NCBI RefSeq assembly: GCF_027019125.1
Contig: NZ_JALUXE010000002.1
Coordinates: forward strand, 186,001 to 250,000
DNA length: 64,000 nt
Source: Roseovarius sp.
GTDB lineage: Bacteria > Pseudomonadota > Alphaproteobacteria > Rhodobacterales > Rhodobacteraceae
Direction: 5' to 3'
Position 1 is the stretch's first letter. Each line of letters begins with the position of its first letter. The notes under the pieces are model-generated. The model saw only the letters and a list, made by a program, of their open reading frames with translations. It made no database searches and was not told where the DNA came from. Of this stretch, positions 53,914 through 62,249 are shown piece by piece. Position numbers and translations under genes: made by a program.

Positions 53914-53941
53914 AAACGGCCCGCCCCTGCGCGGGCCGTTT
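53914..53941 (+). terminator. Hairpin between corrinoid protein and DUF1638 genes
   Basis: An 11-bp stem, AAACGGCCCGC pairing with GCGGGCCGTTT around a 6-nt loop, then GCATTTG. It lies 17 bp after the corrinoid gene and 19 bp before the next start, so it may reduce readthrough into DUF1638 and not block it fully. Confidence 0.6.
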
Positions 53942-53959
53942 GCATTTGAGAGGACCGCC

Positions 53960-54601
53960 ATGGATCCGAGCGACGATCACCTGACCGACCAGGGGCTTGA
54001 GGCCGAGGGGCAAGGCCGCCTTCTGCTCATTGCCTGCGGGGCCTTGGCGCATGAGATTCTTGCGCTCAAACGCCTGAACGGCTGGGATCACATGGATCTG
54101 CAATGTCTCCCCGCCAAGCTCCATCTCTACCCCGACCAGATCACCGAAGAGGTGGAAAAATCCGTCCTCGCCCATCGCCAGGATTATGACCGTATTTTCG
54201 TGGTCTATGCCGATTGCGGCACCGGCGGCTTGCTCCAGGCAAAATGCGCCGAACTGGGCGTGGACATGGTGGCAGGCCCGCATTGCTATGCCTTTTACGA
54301 AGGTCTCGACCGCTTTGCCGCCCATGAGGATGAAATCAGTGCCTTCTACCTCACCGATTTCCTCGTGCGGCAGTTCGATGCCTTTGTCTGGAAACCCATG
54401 GGGCTCGACCGCCACCCGCAGCTGCGGGACATGATCTTTGGCAATTACACCAAGCTGGTCTATCAGGCGCAAACCGATGATCCGGCCCTGCGCGCCAAGG
54501 CAGAGGACTGTGCCGCGCGCCTTGGTCTCGCCTATGAATACCGCTTCACGGGCTATGGCGATCTTAAGGCATCACTTGAGAAACAAGCCGCAAGGTCTTG
54601 A
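53960..54601 (+). CDS. DUF1638 family protein
   Basis: A 213-residue protein. Recognisable blocks are LLLIACGALAHEILALK, CLPAKLHLYPDQI and VVYADCGTGGLL, with cysteines in each that could bind a metal or corrinoid. Its biochemical role is unknown; it commonly accompanies corrinoid-dependent methyltransferases in alphaproteobacteria and methanogens. The gene follows the corrinoid protein with a 63-bp gap that includes a hairpin. Confidence 0.8.
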   Translation: MDPSDDHLTDQGLEAEGQGRLLLIACGALAHEILALKRLNGWDHMDLQCLPAKLHLYPDQITEEVEKSVLAHRQDYDRIFVVYADCGTGGLLQAKCAELGVDMVAGPHCYAFYEGLDRFAAHEDEISAFYLTDFLVRQFDAFVWKPMGLDRHPQLRDMIFGNYTKLVYQAQTDDPALRAKAEDCAARLGLAYEYRFTGYGDLKASLEKQAARS

Positions 54602-54611
54602 TTTAAAAATT

Positions 54612-54653
54612 ATCCTGCCAGAAGTGCCTCGGGGGTGTGGGGGCAGCGCCCCC
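54612..54653 (-). repeat. Rhodobacteraceae-type interspersed palindromic element, copy 2
   Basis: Read on the minus strand: the hairpin GGGGGCGCTGCCCCC, then ACA, then CCCCCGAGGCACTTCTGG. It shares its hairpin and the CCCCCGAGG tail with the copy at 32420-32484 but is shorter and lacks the internal 22-bp hairpin region. It lies between convergent DUF1638 and sufE genes. Confidence 0.55.
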
Positions 54654-54664
54654 ATGCTGCTGTC

Positions 54665-55075
54665 TTACGCGGCCTCCGCCGCCACCAGCCTGATCCGTTC
54701 AATCATCGCCCGCACCCCGTTCGAGCGTTGTGCCGACAGATGGGCATCCAGCCCCAGCCGCGCCAATTCCGCAGGGGCATCCACGCGCCCCACCTCCGCC
54801 ACGGGCACGCCGTTATAAAGCGCGCGCAGCACCGCGATCAGGCCCCGCACGATCATCGCATCGCTATCGCCGTCAAAGCTGAAGACACCCGCCTCGATCC
54901 GTGGATGCAGCCAGACCTGGCTTGCACAGCCCTCGACCTTGGTCGTGGGCACCTTCAGCGCGTCATCCAGAGGGTCCATCGCCCGGCCCCGGTCGATCAC
55001 GTAACGATAGCGATCTTCCCAATCCTCCAGAAACTCGAAATCATCGACAATCTCTTCAAAGGCGGCAGCAGCCAT
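54665..55075 (-). CDS. sufE: SufE-family sulfur acceptor protein
   Basis: A 136-residue protein. The sulfur-accepting cysteine is in KVEGCASQVWLHP near residue 50, and the N-terminus FEEIVDDFEFLEDWEDRYRY is standard. It takes persulfide from SufS for iron-sulfur cluster assembly. An AAGGAGAG site precedes the start at 55075. It is convergent with DUF1638. The rest of the suf operon is not in the window. Confidence 0.93.
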   Translation of the reverse strand: MAAAAFEEIVDDFEFLEDWEDRYRYVIDRGRAMDPLDDALKVPTTKVEGCASQVWLHPRIEAGVFSFDGDSDAMIVRGLIAVLRALYNGVPVAEVGRVDAPAELARLGLDAHLSAQRSNGVRAMIERIRLVAAEAA

Positions 55076-55182
55076 GACACTCTCCTTCACTCTGCCTCAG
55101 ACCTAGGGCCGGGTCGGAAAAAGGTCCAGACCCCGCTTGCACCTTTTCAAGCCGGACGCGATAGGATAGTCGGAAGGAAAAG

Positions 55183-55719
55183 ATGACAGGGGCGGATGGC
55201 ATGCAACGGCGGGTCTTTCTATCATTGGTGGCAATGTCGGTTCTGGCGGGCTGTGGCGGGTATCGCCGGTCGCGTGCCAATCCGCGCAATTGGTTCGGGC
55301 GCAGCACCCCGCGCCGCCGCCCCGCCGAACCCGCGCCCGCCAATACCAATCCCCTTATCCCCGAGCGTGAGGACACGATCTTTCGTCGCCGCCGCGACAA
55401 GGTCTATGAGGGCACACCCGTGGATCAGGTCACGCGCATGGTGATCGAACGCACCAGCGACGGCGCCATCATCCGGGTCGAGGGCGTGACCCTGCAACAG
55501 GGGGCCTTCGACGTGCGACTGGTTTCCGAGACAGACGACAAACCCGTGAACGGCCGGCTGGATTATCGCCTGATGGCCATTCAGCCCGAGGACCAACCCC
55601 AGGGTCCAGAGCGCGCGCGCACCGTGCTGGCTGCGGTGTTTGTCTCAAACCAGGTGCTTGAGCGCTCGGATGAGATCCGCGTGATCGGTGCCCGCAACGA
55701 GCAGATCAGCCGCCGCTAA
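55183..55719 (+). CDS. Hypothetical lipoprotein
   Basis: A 178-residue protein with a lipoprotein signal: MQRRVFLSLVAMSVLAGCGG, with the lipobox LAGC and the acylated Cys at residue 24. An Arg/Pro-rich linker (RRRPAEPAPANTNPL) follows, then a compact domain with VDQVTRMVIERTSDGAIIRVEGV and a C-terminal IRVIGARNEQ. It is membrane-anchored; the function is unknown. The start at 55183 has a strong AAGGAAAAG site; an ATG at 55201 gives the same mature protein. Confidence 0.8.
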   Translation: MTGADGMQRRVFLSLVAMSVLAGCGGYRRSRANPRNWFGRSTPRRRPAEPAPANTNPLIPEREDTIFRRRRDKVYEGTPVDQVTRMVIERTSDGAIIRVEGVTLQQGAFDVRLVSETDDKPVNGRLDYRLMAIQPEDQPQGPERARTVLAAVFVSNQVLERSDEIRVIGARNEQISRR

Positions 55720-55740
55720 GGGCGCGGTCACAGCCTCGCC

Positions 55741-56901
55741 TCAGAGGTCCACGATCTCCACGCCGCTGCCCTTGACCGCCAGCGCCACCTCGCCCTTGCA
55801 AAGCCGCAGCGCGTCGGCCCCAAAGACGTCAAACCGCCAGCCGCGCAGTGCCGGAAGATCGCGCCCGCCCGCCGCCAGCGCGTCAAGGTCGCTCGCACTG
55901 GCAATGAGCTTGGCCGCAACGCCGTAACTCTCGCTCTTGGCCTTGAGCAGCACCCGCAAGAGATCGGCCAGCGCCGGATTGACCTGTGCGCGATCCTCAA
56001 GGGTGTCCGCGCGCGGCATCCGGTCCGCCGGGCACTCCAGCCCCGCCTTGACCGCCGCCAGAATCCCGTCGGCAATCTCCCCCTTGCGCGCCTCGCGCAG
56101 CAAAAGCCGCGAGCGCCCAAGATCCTGCGGCGTCACCGGCTTGGTCGAGGCCAGTTCGACCAGCGCATCATCCTTGTAGACCCGGCTGCGCGGCACGTCG
56201 TGGGATTGGGCATATTCTTCGCGAAACCGCGCCAGTTCCCGCAGAATCGCCAGAAACTTGGGCGAGGTGTTGCGTGTCTTGACCCGCTGCCACGCCTCGG
56301 CCGGATCGGTGCGATAGGTCGCGGGATCGGTCAGCACACTGAGTTCCTCGGCCACCCATTTGTCGCGCCCGGAACTTGCCAGCTTCTTGGCCAGATATTC
56401 GTAGATCACCCGCAGATGCGTCACATCCGCCAGCGCATAATGCTTTTGCGCCTCGGTCAGAGGACGCCGCGACCAATCGGTGAACCGAGAGCTTTTGTCG
56501 ACGCTCTGCTTGGCGATCCGCTTGACGAGCGTCTCATAGCCCACCTGTTCGCCAAAGCCACAGACCATGGCCGCCACCTGCGTATCGAACAGCGGATCGG
56601 GAATCACCCCGGCATCGACGTGAAAAATCTCCAGATCCTGCCGCGCGGCGTGAAACACCTTGACCACCGACGTATCCCGGAACAGCTCGTATAGCGGCTC
56701 CATCGACATCTCTGCGCCCTCGATCGGATCGACCAGAACGGCACTGTCCTCGTCACCGCCCGGCACGGCCATCTGCAAGAGACAGAGCTTGGAATAATAG
56801 GTGCGTTCGCGCAAAAACTCGGTGTCGAGGGTCACATAGGAATGTTTGCGCACCATTGCGCAAAAGGCCGCCAGATCGTCAGTCGTGGTGATGGTTTTCA
56901 T
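55741..56901 (-). CDS. rnd: Ribonuclease D
   Basis: A 386-residue 3'-5' exoribonuclease. The DEDD catalytic residues are in VTLDTEFLRE (Asp26, Glu28), FHAARQDLEIF and HYALADVTHL (the Tyr/Asp motif), followed by HRDC domains in the C-terminal half. It trims tRNA 3' ends. It converges on the lipoprotein gene with 21 bp between them. Confidence 0.95.
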   Translation of the reverse strand: MKTITTTDDLAAFCAMVRKHSYVTLDTEFLRERTYYSKLCLLQMAVPGGDEDSAVLVDPIEGAEMSMEPLYELFRDTSVVKVFHAARQDLEIFHVDAGVIPDPLFDTQVAAMVCGFGEQVGYETLVKRIAKQSVDKSSRFTDWSRRPLTEAQKHYALADVTHLRVIYEYLAKKLASSGRDKWVAEELSVLTDPATYRTDPAEAWQRVKTRNTSPKFLAILRELARFREEYAQSHDVPRSRVYKDDALVELASTKPVTPQDLGRSRLLLREARKGEIADGILAAVKAGLECPADRMPRADTLEDRAQVNPALADLLRVLLKAKSESYGVAAKLIASASDLDALAAGGRDLPALRGWRFDVFGADALRLCKGEVALAVKGSGVEIVDL

Positions 56902-56991
56902 AAGGGGTGATCTTTGCTCTTGTCTCAGGTGCCCGGTTCTATCCCCCAGCCCAAGCTATAGTGAAGAACGGCGGAAATGCAACCGCCGCGC

Positions 56992-57585
56992 TCAGGGCAG
57001 ATAGAGCGGCGCGCGATTGCCCTCGGCAAAGCGCCGCAGCACCATGGGATAGAGGATATGCTCCTGCGCCAGCACCCGCGCCGCAAGGCTGTCCGGCGTA
57101 TCGCCGGTCAGGACCGGCACCCGCGCCTGCCCCAGAACGGGCCCCTCATCCAGCTCGGCCGTGACCTCATGCACGGTACAGCCCGCCTCCTGCTCGCCCG
57201 CCTCCAACGCACGCGCATGGGTGTGCAGGCCGCGGTACTTCGGCAAGAGCGAGGGGTGGATGTTGATCATCCGCCCTTGCCATGGCGTCACGAACCCGGC
57301 CGTGAGCACGCGCATGAACCCGGCCAGACAAATGATGTCGATGCCGTAAGGCATCAGACGCTCGGTCAACTCGGCCTCGAACGCGGCACGATTGGCCCCG
57401 TGGGGGCGGTGATCCACCACCTCTGTGGCAATCCCGCGCTCGGCAGCCCAGGCGATGCCCCCCGCGTCTGCCCGGTTCGACAGTACCAGCGCCGGGCGCG
57501 CCGGATGATCGGCGCGCATACTCTCGACCAGGGCGCGCATGTTCGAGCCGCCCCCCGAGAGAAAGATCGCGACCCGCTTGCTCAC
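56992..57585 (-). CDS. purN: Phosphoribosylglycinamide formyltransferase
   Basis: A 197-residue GAR transformylase using 10-formyl-THF. The N-terminus [17 protein letters not shown], then [13 protein letters not shown] and the catalytic [16 protein letters not shown] and DEGPVLGQ are present. It starts with GTG at 57585, overlapping the purM stop (GTGA), so the two are coupled. An in-frame upstream start inside purM is not used by this reasoning. Confidence 0.96.
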   Translation of the reverse strand: MSKRVAIFLSGGGSNMRALVESMRADHPARPALVLSNRADAGGIAWAAERGIATEVVDHRPHGANRAAFEAELTERLMPYGIDIICLAGFMRVLTAGFVTPWQGRMINIHPSLLPKYRGLHTHARALEAGEQEAGCTVHEVTAELDEGPVLGQARVPVLTGDTPDSLAARVLAQEHILYPMVLRRFAEGNRAPLYLP

Positions 57586-58628
57586 AAAAGACGGCCCCGA
57601 TAGGCCACGCCCTTGCCCGCCACCACCTGTCCCAGGCGGCAAACCGTTTCACCGGCCTCGCTGAGGGCCGCGCTCACCGCTTCGGCCTCGTCCGCCGCGA
57701 CCACCGCGATCATGCCGATGCCGGAATTGAAGGTCTTGAGCAATTCCGGCTCAGCCATGTTGCCGGTCTCGGCGAGCCAGCGGAACACGCCCGGCAACTC
57801 CCACGCGCCAAGGTCAATCTCCGCGCCCAGCCCCTCGGGCAACACACGCGGCAGGTTCTCGGTCAAACCGCCGCCGGTGATATGCGCAAGGCCGTGAATC
57901 CCCCCCACGTCGAGCGCCGCCAGAACCGGGCGCACATAGAGCCGCGTGGGCGTGAGCAGAACCTCTCCCAGACTGCCCTCGGCCCAGGGGCAGGCATCCT
58001 CCCACGTCAGCCCCGACATCTCGACGATCCGCCGCACGAGGGAATAGCCGTTGGAATGCACCCCGTCCGAGGCAAGGCCAAGCAGCACGTCGCCCTCCGC
58101 CACATGCGCAGGCAGTTCCGTGCCCCGCTCCATGGCCCCCACGGCGAATCCCGCCAGATCGAAATCGCCCTTGGGATACATGCCCGGCATTTCCGCTGTC
58201 TCGCCGCCAATGAGCGCACAACCCGATCCTTCACAGCCCCGCGCGATGCCTTCGATGATCCGCGTCGCCTGCTCCAGCTCCAGCTTGCCCGTGGCGAAAT
58301 AGTCGAGGAAAAACAGCGGCTCTGCCCCTTGGCAGATCAGATCATTGACGCACATCGCCACCAGATCGACCCCCACGCCATCGACATGGCCCGTGTCAAT
58401 CGCGATGCGCAGCTTGGTGCCCACCCCATCGGTCGCCGCCACCAGCACCGGATCGCTGAACCCGGCAGCCTTGAGGTCAAAGAGCCCGCCAAAGCCGCCC
58501 AGACCCGACATGACGCCCGAACGGTTGGTCCGCTTGGCCGCAGGCTTGATCCGCTCCACAAGCGCATTGCCCGCGTCAATGTCGACGCCTGCATCGGCAT
58601 AGGTGATCCCGTTCTGTCGCTCGGTCAT
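57582..58628 (-). CDS. purM: Phosphoribosylformylglycinamidine cyclo-ligase
   Basis: A 348-residue AIR synthetase. Motifs include [37 protein letters not shown] and [21 protein letters not shown]. It acts two steps before PurN's partner reactions in purine synthesis and is the first gene of purM-purN. With purC-purS-purQ at 48 kb, five purine genes are in this window, in two separate clusters. Confidence 0.96.
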   Translation of the reverse strand: MTERQNGITYADAGVDIDAGNALVERIKPAAKRTNRSGVMSGLGGFGGLFDLKAAGFSDPVLVAATDGVGTKLRIAIDTGHVDGVGVDLVAMCVNDLICQGAEPLFFLDYFATGKLELEQATRIIEGIARGCEGSGCALIGGETAEMPGMYPKGDFDLAGFAVGAMERGTELPAHVAEGDVLLGLASDGVHSNGYSLVRRIVEMSGLTWEDACPWAEGSLGEVLLTPTRLYVRPVLAALDVGGIHGLAHITGGGLTENLPRVLPEGLGAEIDLGAWELPGVFRWLAETGNMAEPELLKTFNSGIGMIAVVAADEAEAVSAALSEAGETVCRLGQVVAGKGVAYRGRLL

Positions 58629-58740
58629 GGCCTCAAGTCCCCATCGCTAGAATGCGCCACCCGTTAGCCGATTGACCGCCGCTGCGCAATCTCAAAGCCT
58701 TGACCCCGCCCCGTCCCCGGCTTACCAGTTGCCGCAGGTG

Positions 58741-58817
58741 GGGCCTGTAGCTCAATTGGTTAGAGCAGAGCGCTCATAACGCTTTGGTTGGGGGTTCGAG
58801 TCCCTCCGGGCCTACCA
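58741..58817 (+). tRNA. tRNA with CAU anticodon, probably tRNA-Ile2
   Basis: A 77-nt tRNA: GGGCCTG acceptor strand, D-arm GCTCAATTGGTTAGAGC, anticodon loop CTCATAA, T-arm GGGTTCGAGTCCC and an encoded CCA. The CAU anticodon can be Met or lysidine-modified Ile2. It lacks the initiator features, and the CTCATAA loop fits the Ile2 type, so Ile2 (AUA codons) is preferred over elongator Met. Confidence 0.88.
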
Positions 58818-58836
58818 GATCAAGGGATTGCCGCCC

Positions 58837-59175
58837 ATGCCCGCCCCCGTTTCCTCGATCCGCAATCTCGGCCCGGCCTCGGACGCGGGCTTTGCGCGCG
58901 CGGGCATCCATGACGCCGACAGCCTGCGCGCCATGGGGGCCGATGCCGCCTATGAGGCGCTCTTGCGCAACGGCACCGCCCCGCATTTCATCGGCTACTA
59001 TGCCCTTGTCATGGGCTTGCAGGGGCGGCCTTGGAACGATTGCCAAGGGGCAGAGAAAACAGCCCTCCGCGCCCGGTTCGATGCGATCAAGGCGCGGGTG
59101 GCAGGGGAAGGTGACGCGCCTGACGCCGCCATCGAGGCCATCCTGAACCAGATCGGCACAGGCTTGCGCCGCTAG
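58837..59175 (+). CDS. TfoX/Sxy C-terminal domain protein
   Basis: A 112-residue protein: SIRNLGPASDAGFARAGIHD, then LRAMGADAAYEALLRNG and FIGYYALVMGLQGRPWNDC. This is the helix-hairpin TfoX C-terminal domain without the N-terminal one. Full-length TfoX regulates competence, but the free C-terminal domain has no assigned role. It starts 19 bp after the tRNA gene. Confidence 0.8.
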   Translation: MPAPVSSIRNLGPASDAGFARAGIHDADSLRAMGADAAYEALLRNGTAPHFIGYYALVMGLQGRPWNDCQGAEKTALRARFDAIKARVAGEGDAPDAAIEAILNQIGTGLRR

Positions 59176-59215
59176 TGCACAGTGCGTCTCATCGGAAGTG
59201 ACACCGCCCCGGACC

Positions 59216-60214
59216 TCAAACCGAGGGCACCGGCAGATTGCCCTTGACCCGCGTCAGGTTGATCCGCTGCCGATCTTCACGCGGCGAAATGCCGAATGCA
59301 TCGCGGTAATGCCGCACCAGCACCTTGGAACTGGCATAGCCCACCGCTTCGGCAATCTGCGCCATGGTGTCGTTGGAATACATCACGATCTGCCGCGCTG
59401 CCTTCATCCGCATGGCACGGAAATAATTGGTCGGGTTCTGCCCTGTCGCCCGCTTGAAGCTGCGCTCCAGATGCCGAGGGGTGATGCCCAGCTCCTCGGC
59501 CACCTCCGCCATCGACAAGGGCGCCGACATATGCCGCGCCATCAGGTCAATCGCCTTTGCAACCATCGGTGGCAGATCGGTCGCCCGCGCCCCCTCGCCC
59601 AGCACGGGCACCATTTGCTGCACGCCAGCCTTGCGCATCATCGGATGCTGGAACCAACAGGCGACCTCGGTTGCGATTCCCGCGCCAAGTGCTGTCTCGA
59701 CCATATGCAGCGCCAGATCAAAGGCCGCCGCCGCCCCCGATGCGGTCACGCAGCGCGGGTCGATCTCGATCACCTGATCGGACGCGGGCACACCCGGGAA
59801 CTCGGCCAGAAACGCCGCCTGATAGCACCAATGCACCGACAGCGCGACATCCGCCACCGCCCCGCTGCGCAAGAGCGGGAATACCCCGCCGCTGATCGCG
59901 CCCAGAACCGTGCCATGCCGCGCAACGCGCCGCAAATGTGCAGCAGAACGCGCATCGGCAAAGCGGCTGGTGGGGGCCGACAAGAGCAGCAGGTAATCGC
60001 AATCGTCGGTCTCTGACAGACGCCGGCCCGGTTCAAACCCGATGCCCGCGCTCGACATCACCCGCTCCGCCCCTTCGGCCACCAGATCCCAGGCGAAGGT
60101 GCGATGCCCCGAAATCTCGTTGGCCGCGCGCAGCGGCTCGATCACCGAGGTCAGGCATGACATCGGAAATCCCGGAAAGATCAGGAACCCTATTCGGATC
60201 ACGCGCTGTGTCAT
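59216..60214 (-). CDS. GlxA-family transcriptional regulator (DJ-1/PfpI plus AraC HTH)
   Basis: A 332-residue regulator. Residues 1-185 form a DJ-1/PfpI-like domain (IRIGFLIFPGFPMSCLTSVIEPLR), with no catalytic Cys noted. The C-terminal AraC domain shows MAEVAEELGITPRHLERSFKRATG and IAEAVGYASSKVLVRHYRDAFG. Such regulators (e.g. GbdR-like) often control methylated-amine or betaine use, which fits the dimethylamine-type operon nearby. It is divergent from the XRE-cupin gene. Confidence 0.9.
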   Translation of the reverse strand: MTQRVIRIGFLIFPGFPMSCLTSVIEPLRAANEISGHRTFAWDLVAEGAERVMSSAGIGFEPGRRLSETDDCDYLLLLSAPTSRFADARSAAHLRRVARHGTVLGAISGGVFPLLRSGAVADVALSVHWCYQAAFLAEFPGVPASDQVIEIDPRCVTASGAAAAFDLALHMVETALGAGIATEVACWFQHPMMRKAGVQQMVPVLGEGARATDLPPMVAKAIDLMARHMSAPLSMAEVAEELGITPRHLERSFKRATGQNPTNYFRAMRMKAARQIVMYSNDTMAQIAEAVGYASSKVLVRHYRDAFGISPREDRQRINLTRVKGNLPVPSV

Positions 60215-60258
60215 CTCGGTCGGCCTCTTGTCGGAACTGCCTGTGCCTCTACGTAACA

Positions 60259-60275
60259 TTTTCCACTTGGGAAAA
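60259..60275. promoter_or_regulatory. Interrupted palindrome between divergent regulator genes
   Basis: TTTTCC and GGAAAA are separated by 5 bp (TTTTCCACTTGGGAAAA). It lies 45-61 bp upstream of the GlxA-type start and about 86-102 bp upstream of the XRE-cupin start. A likely operator for one of the two regulators, possibly autoregulation by the XRE-cupin protein. Confidence 0.4.
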
Positions 60276-60360
60276 ATTTATGCAATATGGTGAAGACGAT
60301 AAGTCTGAACAGACATTCTGGCCTTTTCGACGCATTCGCCCTAAAGCTGAGAGGAAAACA

Positions 60361-61008
60361 ATGAGCATCATGGAAGCCGCAAAATTGGTCAAACTGACTC
60401 AGGACCCTCACAAGCTGCGCGAAGAACGCGAGAAAGTGCTTGAAGTCGCGATCGGTCGCGAAGTGCGCGCCTATCGCAAGAAACAGAATATCACCGTGGC
60501 CGAACTGTCGAACATGACGGATCTGTCCATCGGCATGCTCTCCAAGATCGAGAACGGCAATACCTCACCCTCACTGACCACGCTGCAAACCCTGGCGCGC
60601 GCGCTCTCCGTGCCGCTCACGGCCTTCTTCAAGGAATACGAAGAACGCCGCGAGGCCGTGCATACCAAGGCCGGTCAGGGCGTCGAGATCGAGCGCGCCG
60701 GCACCCGCGCGGGCCATCAATACAATCTCCTCGGCCATATCGGATCGAACAGCAGCGGTGTCATGGTCGAGCCCTATCTCATTGTGCTCAACTCCGAATC
60801 CGACACGTTCCAGACCTTTCAGCATGAAGGGATCGAAATGATCTACATGCTCGAGGGCGAGGTCGGCTATCGCCACGGCAACGAGACCTATCACCTCACC
60901 CCCGGTGACACGCTCTTTTTCGATGCCGACGCGCCGCATGGGCCGGACCAGTTGATCCGCTTTCCGATCCGCTACCTGTCGATCATCAGCTATCCGCAAA
61001 AGAGCTGA
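60361..61008 (+). CDS. XRE-family regulator with C-terminal cupin domain
   Basis: A 215-residue protein. The N-terminal HTH (ITVAELSNMTDLSIGMLSKIENG) is followed by a cupin sensor domain (HEGIEMIYMLEGEVGYRHGN and GDTLFFDADAPHGPDQLI). Members sense a small metabolite with the cupin. The start at 60361 has an AGAGGA site; an upstream ATG at 60280 would add 27 residues. It is divergent from the GlxA-type regulator and convergent with the N-demethylase operon. Confidence 0.9.
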   Translation: MSIMEAAKLVKLTQDPHKLREEREKVLEVAIGREVRAYRKKQNITVAELSNMTDLSIGMLSKIENGNTSPSLTTLQTLARALSVPLTAFFKEYEERREAVHTKAGQGVEIERAGTRAGHQYNLLGHIGSNSSGVMVEPYLIVLNSESDTFQTFQHEGIEMIYMLEGEVGYRHGNETYHLTPGDTLFFDADAPHGPDQLIRFPIRYLSIISYPQKS

Positions 61009-61089
61009 GGCCAGAGGCGAACGGTTGCTTCCCCTCGCCGCAAGCCATGACGCGCGCGGAGCGTCAGGGCGCATCGCGCCCATCGCCCC

Positions 61090-61112
61090 CCCCCGTCCCG
61101 GGCCTGACCCGG
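61090..61112. terminator. Palindrome between convergent XRE-cupin and demethylase genes
   Basis: TCCCGGG and CCCGGGA around a 5-nt loop (CCTGA), with GTCCCGGGCC and GACCCGGGAC flanks, form a perfect hairpin between the two convergent 3' ends. No U-run follows, so it is only a candidate for termination in both directions or for a REP-like element. Confidence 0.4.
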
Positions 61113-61168
61113 GACCTCGCCAAGGCAGCGCAGAGGCGCCAGGCCGCGGCACGGCCCAGCGATACTCT

Positions 61169-62236
61169 TCACTTCTGCAACGGCGGTTCCGTCTCCAGAT
61201 CGGGCCAGACACCGGGGCTGGTGGGCAGACCATCATCGAACCGGCTCAGATAGTCGATCATCATCGGCCGGTTGCGAATGAACCCTTTGTAGGTCGCCAG
61301 TTCCTCGGGCAGATCGCGCACGACCCGGTGCAACCGGCGGCCCCATTTCGGCACACTCACCACATCCTGAAACGCGATCAGATAGCAGCGGATCGGGAAA
61401 AGCAGCGCATTGGAGCGCGGCAGCCGGAAAAACGTCTGCAATTCCACCCGCAAATGCTGTTTCGCGCCGATATTCTCGGGCGTCAGCGTGGTCTTTTGCA
61501 CGCCCCATTTGTGGTAGTTCTCGGGGCTGGTGTCCAAGAGCGGGTTGACCGTCATCGTCCAGTTCAGCCGCCGCGCCGGTGCGCCCTGCTGCACATTGAG
61601 CAGGAATTTCAACGCGCGCTGGAAAATCCCCATCTCATGCGCCAGAGGCACCGGCGCGTGCCACTCAAAGAAGTTCATGCCGATGTCGAAGTCGAGCGAC
61701 CAGTCCGCCTGCGTCGTGACCATCCCCGCATCCATCCACAGCATCTCGTCGCGCTGATCGAGCACGGCGAAATCGCCCTGCGTCTGCCGCGTGATATACT
61801 CCAGCGGGCCACAGGGCAGCGTGGTCTCGTCAAGAAAGGTAAAGCTCTGGTCAATCCCCATCGGCTTGTTGATCCACCGCCAGCGGTTGCCGTCGCGGTG
61901 CAATTCAAAAAGGTCCGGGTAATCCTCGGCCTTGCAGGTCATGATGAGTTCAAGCGTATCCCACCCCGCCAGCGTCATATGCGGCAAGGACTGACAGCGC
62001 AGCGGGTCTTCGGCCAGCACGATCGCGCGGTCCCGCATTTCCGACAGGTAATGCTCGTCCACATCGAACCGCTTTTCATAGACCGAGCCCGCAGGCCCGC
62101 CGCGATGCTGCTCCATGTTGACCGAATACATGTAGCTGTCTTCGTGGAACGGGAACGGGAACCGCTTGATCGCCCAGGGCGAATTGCGAAAGGAATAGTC
62201 GTCGCGGAAGGTTTCGTTATTGAACTGAATGGTCAT
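61169..62236 (-). CDS. Haem-dependent oxidative N-demethylase (DUF3445), dimethylamine monooxygenase subunit
   Basis: A 355-residue protein of the HODM/DUF3445 family. It starts MTIQFNNETFRDDYSFRNSP with an AAGGAG site 9 bp upstream; conserved blocks are FPFHEDSYMYSVNMEQ, FLDETTLPCGPLEYITRQ and FRLPRSNALLFPIRCYL. In the family a haem b active site oxidises a secondary methylamine such as dimethylamine. The two upstream genes encode a flavin/2Fe-2S reductase and a DmmA-like protein, which matches the DmmABC dimethylamine monooxygenase. Confidence 0.86.
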   Translation of the reverse strand: MTIQFNNETFRDDYSFRNSPWAIKRFPFPFHEDSYMYSVNMEQHRGGPAGSVYEKRFDVDEHYLSEMRDRAIVLAEDPLRCQSLPHMTLAGWDTLELIMTCKAEDYPDLFELHRDGNRWRWINKPMGIDQSFTFLDETTLPCGPLEYITRQTQGDFAVLDQRDEMLWMDAGMVTTQADWSLDFDIGMNFFEWHAPVPLAHEMGIFQRALKFLLNVQQGAPARRLNWTMTVNPLLDTSPENYHKWGVQKTTLTPENIGAKQHLRVELQTFFRLPRSNALLFPIRCYLIAFQDVVSVPKWGRRLHRVVRDLPEELATYKGFIRNRPMMIDYLSRFDDGLPTSPGVWPDLETEPPLQK

Positions 62237-62249
62237 CTCGCTTGGCTCC

